Shown in pieces: positions 5,803 through 12,019 of a stretch of 13,962 bases of DNA; the first letter of the stretch is position 1; each line of letters begins with the position of its first letter. The DNA lies in NCBI GenBank assembly GCA_003972865.1, contig QOAX01000140.1, forward strand, positions 1 through 13,962, in the 5' to 3' direction. The position numbers and the translations under genes were made by a program. This DNA is from Verrucomicrobiota bacterium (GTDB taxonomy: Bacteria > Verrucomicrobiota > Verrucomicrobiia > Limisphaerales > UBA1096). The notes under the pieces are model-generated. The model was not told where the DNA came from. It did no database searches and saw nothing but the letters and a program-made list of their open reading frames with translations.

Positions 5803-6766
5803 CCGGATCCTTGAGATCATCGGCGAGAGTCACACCATCGCCGTCTGCAGTCATATGAGGCCGGATGGCGACTGCATCGGCTCGACGCTTGGCCTCGCGC
5901 TGGCGTTGCTCGACCAAGGCAGGGAAGTCACCTGCTGGAATCAGGATTCCGTCCCCTCCAAGCTGCGGTTTCTCGACCCGGATCAGCTCATTCAGGCGCC
6001 GAGGCCGATCAAGCGCCCGTTCGACTGCGTCATCGCCGTGGACGCGGCCAGCATCGATCGCCTCGGCATCGCGCAGGAGCACATCGCCAACCGCAAGACG
6101 CTCATCAACATTGACCATCACGCCAGCAACACCCGGTTCGGCGACGTGAACTGGATCGCCAGCAAGGAGCCGTCGAGCGGCGAGTTGGTCTATCAGCTCA
6201 TCAAGAAGGCTGGCTGGAAGATCACACCCCGCATCGCCAACTGCCTGTTCACCGCCATCTCGACCGACACCGGCTCGTTCCAGTATCCAACCACTCTGCC
6301 CGAGACCTACTACGCTGCCGGCGACCTGGTAAAAAAAGGCGCCGACCTCGCCACCGTCTGCAACGAGGTTTACCAGTCGTACCCCCTCTCGCGCGTCAAG
6401 TTGCTGAAGCGCGTTTATAACAAGTTCCGACTCACGCACGACGACCAGATTGCCTACTTTTGGCTGAAGGAGGAGGACTTCACCCGCACCGGAGCCACCC
6501 CCAGCGACACGGAGGGGTTGATCGATCACGTCCGCGCCATCGAGCCGGTGGTCGTCGCCTGTGTCTTCGAGGAGCTCGAGCCGGAACTGACCCGCATCAG
6601 CCTCCGCTCCAAGGACAAAAGCGTGAACGTCAGCGACATCGCCGGGCAATTCGGCGGCGGCGGACACCAGGCCGCGGCCGGCGCGCGCATCCCCGGCAAG
6701 CCGATGGGCATTCAACGCCGCGTGGTCGCCGCCATCCGCAAGGCACTCGACGCGCGCCCGTCATGA
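5768..6766 (+). CDS. nrnA: DHH/DHHA1 phosphoesterase, NrnA-type oligoribonuclease/pAp phosphatase
   Basis: The 332-residue protein has all the expected metal-site motifs: H29 with D33 and D35 (HMRPDGD), D92 (VDAAS), the DHH triad at 116-118, and D167 (STDTGSF). The C-terminal DHHA1 substrate motif GGGGHQAAAG begins at 296. The family degrades short RNA fragments (nanoRNA) and may also dephosphorylate pAp. Its place between rbfA and truB is seen in many bacteria. ATG 5768 overlaps rbfA by 35 bases. ATG 5774 is an equally possible start two codons later. The gene ends in an ATGA overlap with truB, which suggests translational coupling. Confidence 0.92.
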   Translation: MPMKKARLKTIDRILEIIGESHTIAVCSHMRPDGDCIGSTLGLALALLDQGREVTCWNQDSVPSKLRFLDPDQLIQAPRPIKRPFDCVIAVDAASIDRLGIAQEHIANRKTLINIDHHASNTRFGDVNWIASKEPSSGELVYQLIKKAGWKITPRIANCLFTAISTDTGSFQYPTTLPETYYAAGDLVKKGADLATVCNEVYQSYPLSRVKLLKRVYNKFRLTHDDQIAYFWLKEEDFTRTGATPSDTEGLIDHVRAIEPVVVACVFEELEPELTRISLRSKDKSVNVSDIAGQFGGGGHQAAAGARIPGKPMGIQRRVVAAIRKALDARPS

Positions 6767-7491
6767 GCATGCAGGTATTCGACGCACTGGACGGCGCGCT
6801 CCTTATCGACAAGCCGGCCGGCCCGACATCGCACGACATCGTCGATACCGTGCGGCAATGCTACCGCATCAAAAAAGTCGGCCACTGCGGCACGCTCGAC
6901 CCGGCCGCCACCGGCCTGCTCATCCTCGTGCTTGGCAAGGCGACCAAGCTCTCCGAAAAAATGATGGCCGACGACAAGGTTTACGTCGGCTCAATGAAGT
7001 TTGGCGAAACCACCAACACCTACGACGCCGAGGGCGAAATCAGCGAAACCAGGCCGTTGCCCGGCCTGACACTCGAGGCATTGCAGGAAAAGGCCAACGC
7101 CTTCCTCGGCGACCAAATGCAACTGCCGCCGATGGTCAGCGCCATCAAGATCGACGGTACGCCACTGTACAAACTCGCCCGCAAAGGCATCGAGGTCGAA
7201 CGCAAAAAACGCTTCATCCACCTCTACAAATTCATCATCAGCGAGTACGAACCGCCGTACGCCTGGTTCAAGGTCGCCTGCACCAAGGGCACCTACGTCC
7301 GCACCCTCGCGCATGACCTTGGCCAGGCGCTTGGCTGCGGCGCGCACTTGGCCGGCCTGCGCCGCACCGTCTCCGGCAAGTTTAAGGTCAGCGACGCCAC
7401 CCAACTCGAGGAACTCACCTCCCTCTCGCCGGGCGACCTGGCCAAGCGCGTCATCCCCATGCTCCAACTCTCCGCCGCCACCGAGCCGTGA
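6763..7491 (+). CDS. truB: tRNA pseudouridine(55) synthase TruB, short form
   Basis: The 242-residue protein opens MSMQVFDALDGALLIDKPAG, a typical TruB start. The catalytic aspartate is Asp46 in GHCGTLDPAATG. Other family motifs are the KGTYVRTLAHDLG segment and LRRTVSGKF. TruB makes pseudouridine 55 in the T loop of tRNAs. The protein is about 70 residues shorter than E. coli TruB (314), and little remains of the C-terminal PUA-like domain, a form also seen in other phyla. The frame is open upstream to 6460, but that stretch is antisense-like, arginine-rich shadow within nrnA. The ATG at 6763 overlaps the nrnA stop (ATGA); ATG 6769 is an alternative. The stop overlaps ribF (GTGA). Confidence 0.95.
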   Translation: MSMQVFDALDGALLIDKPAGPTSHDIVDTVRQCYRIKKVGHCGTLDPAATGLLILVLGKATKLSEKMMADDKVYVGSMKFGETTNTYDAEGEISETRPLPGLTLEALQEKANAFLGDQMQLPPMVSAIKIDGTPLYKLARKGIEVERKKRFIHLYKFIISEYEPPYAWFKVACTKGTYVRTLAHDLGQALGCGAHLAGLRRTVSGKFKVSDATQLEELTSLSPGDLAKRVIPMLQLSAATEP

Positions 7492-8414
7492 AACTCCTCC
7501 ACCAACCCGGCGACTTGACCAACGGCGACCGCAAGGCCTGCCTCGCCATCGGCATGTTCGACGGGGTGCACCTCGGCCACCAGCAAGTGTTGCGGCAGGC
7601 CATCGAGGACAGCCACCAGCATGAGGCCCGCTCCGTCGCGGTGACGTTCGACCGGCACCCGGCCAGCGTCATCGCGCCAGGTCGCGCCACTGCCCTGCTG
7701 CAAACACGCGATCAGCGCCTCCGCGCCATCGAGTCGCTCGGCATCGACGCCGTGTTGCTCATAGAATTCGACACCGCGTTCAGCCGCAAACCCGGCGCGA
7801 CGTTCGTCCGTGAGTTGACCGATGGCTTCAGCGCGATCCACAGCATTTGTGTCGGCGCAAAGTTTACCTTCGGCCACAAGCGCGACGGCAACGTCGAGTT
7901 GCTCCGAACGCTTGGCCAAGCGCTTGGCTTCCACGTGCACGGGCTGCAGGCCGTGTCACTCGACGGCCAGGCGGTTAGCAGCACGCGCATCCGCGCCGCC
8001 GTGCGTGACGGCCACCTCGATGCCGCCGGACAGATGCTGGGCCGCACGTTTGCCATCGAAGGCACCGTCATCGAGGGCGACCGCCGCGGCCGCGAACTGG
8101 GTTTCCCGACCGCCAACCTCGACACCGACGGCTTGGTCCTGCCGCCGAACGGTGTTTACGCCGCACACGTCCGGCTTGGCCAGGAGGAGGCACATCGCGC
8201 CGTGCTCAACATCGGCCTGCGCCCCACCCTGGCCAAGCCCGAGCCGACGCTGCAAGTCGAGGCGCACCTGCTGGACTTCGACGGCGAACTGTATGGCCAA
8301 GTGATGGAAATCGAGTTCGTGGAGCAATTGCGCGACGAGCAACGGTTCGATTCGACCGACGAATTGGCCGCCCAGATTTCGCGTGACATCGAGCACGCCC
8401 GCACCTTGTTTTAA
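7488..8414 (+). CDS. ribF: Bifunctional riboflavin kinase/FAD synthetase RibF
   Basis: The 308-residue protein has the nucleotidyltransferase motif GMFDGVHLGH (22-31), TFDRHP (53-58) and SSTRIRAAV (164-172). The riboflavin kinase domain follows with GFPTAN (205-210) and NGVY (221-224). It phosphorylates riboflavin to FMN and adenylylates FMN to FAD. It starts at GTG 7488, overlapping the truB stop by 4 bases, with no Shine-Dalgarno sequence, so coupling to truB translation is likely. A full palindrome copy at 7909-7928 codes for LGQALG. The gene ends in an A/T-rich stretch without a hairpin, 29 bases before moxR. Confidence 0.96.
   Translation: MKLLHQPGDLTNGDRKACLAIGMFDGVHLGHQQVLRQAIEDSHQHEARSVAVTFDRHPASVIAPGRATALLQTRDQRLRAIESLGIDAVLLIEFDTAFSRKPGATFVRELTDGFSAIHSICVGAKFTFGHKRDGNVELLRTLGQALGFHVHGLQAVSLDGQAVSSTRIRAAVRDGHLDAAGQMLGRTFAIEGTVIEGDRRGRELGFPTANLDTDGLVLPPNGVYAAHVRLGQEEAHRAVLNIGLRPTLAKPEPTLQVEAHLLDFDGELYGQVMEIEFVEQLRDEQRFDSTDELAAQISRDIEHARTLF
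7909..7928. repeat. Iterated palindrome with an extra half-site
   Basis: A full CGCTTGGCCAAGCG (7909-7922) runs into CGCTTGGC, so the overlapping palindrome GCCAAGCGCTTGGC (7915-7928) is also present. In ribF it is read CTT GGC CAA GCG CTT GGC (Leu-Gly-Gln-Ala-Leu-Gly). Confidence 0.95.
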
Positions 8415-8443
8415 TTTTAAAAAATGCAGATACTTCGCCGCCC

Positions 8444-9433
8444 ATGAACGCAGGGATCACAGCTATCAACGAGGAAGTTGAGCGCGCCAGCGCCTTCGTC
8501 CAACCGTTGCTGGGGGAAATGGGCAAGGTCGTTGTCGGGCAGAAAATGCTCGTCGAGCGGCTGATCATCGGCCTGCTGGCCAACGGCCACGTGCTGCTTG
8601 AGGGCGTGCCGGGCCTCGCCAAGACGCTATCGATCAAGTCGCTCGCCAACTGCATGGACGCCCATTTCGCGCGACTGCAGTTCACGCCGGACATGCTCCC
8701 GGCCGACGTCGTCGGCACACAGATTTACAACCCGCAATCCGGCGGCTTCAGCACGCGGCAGGGACCGGTGTTTGCCAACCTCGTGTTGGCCGACGAGATC
8801 AACCGCGCCCCGGCCAAGGTGCAGAGCGCCCTGCTCGAGGCGATGCAGGAACGGCAGGTCACCATCGGCGACAAGACCTTCCTGCTGCCGGAACCGTTCC
8901 TCGTGCTGGCCACGCAAAACCCGATCGAGCAGGAAGGCACCTATCCTTTGCCCGAGGCGCAGATCGACCGGTTCATGCTCAAGGTGAAGATCACCCACCC
9001 GGACCGCGACGAGGAACGCCAAATCCTCGACCTCATGGGTCGCACCAGTGCCGCACCTGAGACGCAGCAGGTCATCTCGATCAACGACATCCTCACCGCC
9101 CGAGAGGTCATCAACAACATTTACACCGACGACAAGGTCAAGGACTACATCGTGGACATGGTCTGCTGCACACGCGAACCGGAGCGTTACGGCATCGACG
9201 TCGCCGACTTCATCCAGCTCGGTGCCTCGCCTCGCGCCACCATCGCGCTCGCGCTCACGGCCAAGGCGCACGCTTTTCTGCGCGGACGCGGATTCGTCAC
9301 GCCACAGGACGTGAAGAGTGTCGCTCAGGATGTGTTGCGCCACCGCGTGGCCGTCACCTTCGAGGCCGAGGCCGAGGAGAAAAACTCCGAGACCATCATC
9401 CAAAAAATCCTCGACGAACTCCCCGTGCCGTAA
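8444..9433 (+). CDS. MoxR-family AAA+ ATPase
   Basis: The 329-residue protein is a complete MoxR-type ATPase. It has Walker A GVPGLAKT (54-61), Walker B LVLADE (D117, E118), sensor 1 ATQNP (N159) and sensor 2 GASPRAT (R264). Such ATPases act as chaperones for metalloproteins or von Willebrand-domain proteins in the cytosol. They are normally followed by a DUF58 and VWA genes, but none is here. The gene lies on the same strand 29 bases after ribF and may share its transcript. No Shine-Dalgarno sequence precedes the ATG. Unlike its neighbours, it contains no copy or half-site of the palindrome. Its target cannot be read from this window. Confidence 0.93.
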   Translation: MNAGITAINEEVERASAFVQPLLGEMGKVVVGQKMLVERLIIGLLANGHVLLEGVPGLAKTLSIKSLANCMDAHFARLQFTPDMLPADVVGTQIYNPQSGGFSTRQGPVFANLVLADEINRAPAKVQSALLEAMQERQVTIGDKTFLLPEPFLVLATQNPIEQEGTYPLPEAQIDRFMLKVKITHPDRDEERQILDLMGRTSAAPETQQVISINDILTAREVINNIYTDDKVKDYIVDMVCCTREPERYGIDVADFIQLGASPRATIALALTAKAHAFLRGRGFVTPQDVKSVAQDVLRHRVAVTFEAEAEEKNSETIIQKILDELPVP

Positions 9434-9434
9434 C

Positions 9435-9557
9435 GCATCCGCCGCTGCGGCCGAGGATCACCTGAAACTCGTCGGCGTCATCCCCGAGGGAAACATCTTC
9501 AAGGCCTACTCCGACGCCATCGGGGAAATCCGGCAGGAAGAATATGGCGACAGCTAA
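9435..9557 (+). pseudogene. Orphan C-terminal coding fragment, possibly from a CBS-domain protein
   Basis: Directly after the moxR stop, in another frame, 40 codons read like real protein: EDHLKLVGVIPEGNIFKAYS, then DAIGEIRQEEYGDS and a TAA. The frame inside moxR is an arginine- and serine-rich shadow, so the coding-like signal begins abruptly near 9435. No ATG or GTG lies in frame within the fragment. The segment LVGVIPEGNIFKAY resembles the last strand and helix of a CBS domain (form LVGVITRxDIxxAY), as found at the end of some channels and transporters. That match is from memory and tentative. It is probably the 3' remnant of a lost gene. Its stop overlaps the stop of the convergent methyltransferase gene. 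Confidence 0.4.
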
Positions 9558-10513
9558 GCCCGCACCACGCGAAACACACCCTCCTCGGCAGACGGAGCGA
9601 TTTGCGAAACGACGATACTGAGGCTGTGCCTGCCCAAGCGATTGGCCAAGATTTTCTCGGTGTGGCGATAGGAGAAAAAGAGGCGCAACGTGCGCCCGGC
9701 GGCAAACTCAACCGACTCGCCGCCGATGCTCAGTTGAAGCGTTTCGGAAAACTCGAAGTCGGCGACGATCCGCAATAAACCGTCAACTTCCTCGATGCCG
9801 AATCGCAATTGCCCTGCCGACGACGACACACCCAAGCCGACTAAAAACGACAGTAGCCAGTCACTAGTCTCGGCATTATCATATTGCGGCAGAACAACTC
9901 CCACGCTGCGCCAATAGTCGTCGCCGGGCGCGAGGTTGGCGCTGAGCAGCAGTTGGTCGCCCTCGCGCAACAGCGCCGCCAAGCGCGGCAGGATCACGTC
10001 CGGCTCGAGGTTCGGAATCATCCCGAAGAAAGTGAACACGCGCTTGGTTTGCGGCGAAACGATTGTGTCGAGCAGTTGGCCAAGGTCGGGCGCGTTGGCC
10101 AAGTCGCACACGAGCGGATGAATTCGTTCTAGCGGCAACACCGCCGTCGCCGCGTCGCGTGCCACCCGCGTCATCGCTTGGCTGACATCGCAAGGCACGT
10201 AGTCGATGGTCGAGTGAATCGACTTCAGCTTGGCCAGGTAGCGGGTGTCCTTTTGGCCGCCACCGCAACCCAAGCCAACGAGACAAACCGCCTCGCCCGC
10301 CGCTTGGCCAAGCGACTCGTCGAACGCTCGATCGTAAATCGACTGCACGGCGGCATTGGTCCGCGACAGCGAATGCGCCCGGTGCACCGCAAGCCACATT
10401 TGCGTTTGACGATCGCCGTCGTACAAAAACTTGGGCGGAACTTGGCCAAGCCGAAGCCCATCAATCAACTGCCGCTGAACGGCATCAGGAAATTGGCTGT
10501 GATGAACAATCAC
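9554..10513 (-). CDS. EgtD-family (Methyltransf_33) SAM-dependent methyltransferase
   Basis: The 319-residue protein matches the length and order of histidine-specific methyltransferases such as EgtD. It has PPKFLYD (26-32), a SAM loop GLGCGGGQKDT (80-90), YVPCDVS (105-111), HPLVCDL (132-138) and FFGMIPNLEP (162-171). True EgtD enzymes trimethylate histidine for ergothioneine. Here the usual EYYPTRTE segment after YD is missing, and the C-terminal ExSxKY-type substrate motif is replaced by FSYRH (280-284), so another substrate is likely. No EgtB is nearby. The start is GTG 10513, 16 bases after the oxidoreductase stop, without a Shine-Dalgarno sequence. It is the last gene of the leftward cluster. 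Five TTGGCCAA cores fall in this one gene. Confidence 0.8.
   Translation of the reverse strand: MIVHHSQFPDAVQRQLIDGLRLGQVPPKFLYDGDRQTQMWLAVHRAHSLSRTNAAVQSIYDRAFDESLGQAAGEAVCLVGLGCGGGQKDTRYLAKLKSIHSTIDYVPCDVSQAMTRVARDAATAVLPLERIHPLVCDLANAPDLGQLLDTIVSPQTKRVFTFFGMIPNLEPDVILPRLAALLREGDQLLLSANLAPGDDYWRSVGVVLPQYDNAETSDWLLSFLVGLGVSSSAGQLRFGIEEVDGLLRIVADFEFSETLQLSIGGESVEFAAGRTLRLFFSYRHTEKILANRLGRHSLSIVVSQIAPSAEEGVFRVVRA
9634..9650. repeat. Palindrome core with a half-site
   Basis: CCAAGCG (9634-9640) is followed directly by ATTGGCCAAG (9641-9650). In the methyltransferase gene the core is read as Leu-Ala-Asn. Confidence 0.85.
10076..10103. repeat. Two palindrome cores spaced 19 bases apart
   Basis: TTGGCCAAG occurs at 10076-10084 and again at 10095-10103. 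In the methyltransferase gene one is read Leu-Gly-Gln and the other Leu-Ala-Asn, so the same DNA word is used in two frames within 30 bases. Confidence 0.9.
10301..10314. repeat. Iterated palindrome CGCTTGGCCAAGCG, full 14-mer
   Basis: This is an exact copy in the methyltransferase gene. On the coding (minus) strand it is read CTT GGC CAA GCG (Leu-Gly-Gln-Ala). Confidence 0.95.
10441..10450. repeat. Palindrome core CTTGGCCAAG
   Basis: This 10-base core lies near the 5' end of the methyltransferase gene and is read Leu-Gly-Gln on the minus strand. Confidence 0.9.
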
Positions 10514-10529
10514 TATTGGCGGCCGTCGT

Positions 10530-12011
10530 CTAAAGCGACTTTTTGATCTGCTTGAGTTGGTCAGCCTCAGGGCGATTTTTGTAGTAGTCGTCCAGTGGGA
10601 AGCAGCCGCTGATCATGCCGTTGCGCGGGCCAGTGGTGCAGTCGCTGAACGTTCGGCAAATACGCCTGGGCGTCGGCGCGCCGTTGGCCATCGCATCGGA
10701 TAGCATGTCCGGGTAACTCAAGACCATCCGCCCCAAGCCGACGACATCCACCCACCCTTCGCGCACGAGGCGCTGTGTCACGTGCGGCAAATAGTCCTGC
10801 AGGTAGCTGTAGGCGCACCCGGCGATGGCGAGGTTGGCAGGAGCAGCTTCGCGGATTTGGCGGACGACTTGAATCTGCCGCTCGACATCGATGAGCGGAT
10901 CGTAGGCCGGCTGATAGCCGTCCGAAGGCGGATACGCGGCGGGCCGCTGGATGTGCGGATTGTAGTACGGCGACCCGGCGCTGAGGCTCACGAGCTTGAC
11001 ACCCAACCCGGCACACAGCTTCACAAACTGCTGCGGCTCAGTGAGATCGAGCTCAAGTGGGTTGTTGGGATTCAACCCGAAACCGTAATGGTACGGCAGG
11101 CAGTGGGAGAAATCCTCCGGGATGCCGGGGCCGAGTTTGCCCGACTGCGACCGGGCTGGGTCGGGCCAGAACGGCACAAAGTCGAACGCACTCACGCGAA
11201 CGATCACGTCGATGTTGTTTCCGTCCGCGCGAATGCCGTCGATGATCTCACGCACGATACGGGTGCGGTTCTCGAACGTGCCGCCGTACCGGCCGGGCCG
11301 CGTGCGGGCGCTGAGAAACTCGTGCAGCAAATAGCCGTGACAATGCTTTAGGTCGATGAAGTCTGCTCCAGCCCCGGCGGCGAGTCGCGCGGCACGGACG
11401 TAGCTGCCGATGAGTTCACCGACCTCGTCGTCGGTCAGGATTTGCTCGTTGCTGGTGACCTTGGATTTGGCGTCGAGCAGCGGATGCCGATAGGCGACCC
11501 GCGGTTCGTACCGAGTTTTCTCGTTGGGCCGGCAGAAGCGTCCCGAGTGCGTGAGCTGAAAGCCAATCGCCAGGTCATCGGTCGAGCCATAGCGTTGGGC
11601 GTGCGCCGCGATCAACGCCTCGCGCAACCCGGCGATGCCGGCTTGGTTTTCCTCGTTGAGGATGAGTTGGTTCGGGTTGGCGCGACCGTCGGGGCGCACC
11701 GCCATCGCCTCGCCGCCGAGGATCAGCTTGGCCCCGCTCCCGCCGAAGCGTTTCCAGCGGCGGGTCATCTCGTCGGTCACACCGCCACTCGTCGTGCCGT
11801 CCCAGCCCTCCATCGGGTGAATGGCGATGCGGTTGCCGGGCGTCTTGCCGCCCAGCGTGATGCGCTCGAGCGGCTTGGCCAAGGGCGACTCGGCCCGAGG
11901 CAGAATCGCGTCGTCGCACGGCAAATCGAGGCCAAGCGATGCCACATGCTCGCGGAAGGCTTCCGGAGTTTTCAGCGACGGGATGCGTTTGAGTTTGAAC
12001 GGCTCGGCCAC
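10530..12011 (-). CDS. Old Yellow Enzyme-type NADH:flavin oxidoreductase
   Basis: From GTG 12011 the protein has 493 residues. It shows an OYE-type FMN TIM barrel: GFQLTHSGR (150-158), HGYLLHEFLS (225-234) and RYGGTFENRTR (241-251). Classical members carry HGAHGYL; here the pair reads KHCHGYL, so the first His is replaced by Lys (222), with His223 and Cys224 next. The C-terminus has Cys452, Cys458 and Cys470 but not the four-cysteine iron-sulfur motif of dienoyl-CoA reductases, and the FAD/NAD domain of those enzymes is absent. The reaction is probably reduction of an activated C=C or C=O bond; the substrate is unknown. The frame continues to a GTG at 12047, overlapping the upstream gene by 28 bases, with GAGG 10 bases upstream. 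I prefer 12011, 8 bases after that stop, because it begins the family-like MAEPFKLKR segment. Confidence 0.85.
   Translation of the reverse strand: MAEPFKLKRIPSLKTPEAFREHVASLGLDLPCDDAILPRAESPLAKPLERITLGGKTPGNRIAIHPMEGWDGTTSGGVTDEMTRRWKRFGGSGAKLILGGEAMAVRPDGRANPNQLILNEENQAGIAGLREALIAAHAQRYGSTDDLAIGFQLTHSGRFCRPNEKTRYEPRVAYRHPLLDAKSKVTSNEQILTDDEVGELIGSYVRAARLAAGAGADFIDLKHCHGYLLHEFLSARTRPGRYGGTFENRTRIVREIIDGIRADGNNIDVIVRVSAFDFVPFWPDPARSQSGKLGPGIPEDFSHCLPYHYGFGLNPNNPLELDLTEPQQFVKLCAGLGVKLVSLSAGSPYYNPHIQRPAAYPPSDGYQPAYDPLIDVERQIQVVRQIREAAPANLAIAGCAYSYLQDYLPHVTQRLVREGWVDVVGLGRMVLSYPDMLSDAMANGAPTPRRICRTFSDCTTGPRNGMISGCFPLDDYYKNRPEADQLKQIKKSL
11874..11883. repeat. Palindrome core CTTGGCCAAG
   Basis: This copy lies in the oxidoreductase gene and is read TTG GCC AAG (Leu-Ala-Lys) on the minus strand. 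Confidence 0.9.
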
Positions 12012-12019
12012 GGTGTGAA

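Noticed and set aside
4729..5820. 363-codon open frame on the minus strand
   Set aside because: It lies antisense to infB, rbfA and nrnA, all clearly real, and its composition (Leu, Asp, Ala, His, Val repeats) is that of a GC-rich shadow.
5789..6715. 308-codon open frame on the minus strand
   Set aside because: It is antisense to nrnA, whose catalytic motifs are intact. No family motif is seen in the shadow.
6460..6762. Long N-terminal extension of TruB
   Set aside because: It overlaps nrnA in another frame and is Arg/His-rich shadow. The ATGA overlap start is typical and begins the family sequence.
9318..9434. Real start of the fragment at 9435-9557 inside moxR (ATG 9318 or 9330)
   Set aside because: The frame before 9435 is Arg/Ser/Pro-rich shadow of moxR, so a genuine protein beginning there is unlikely.
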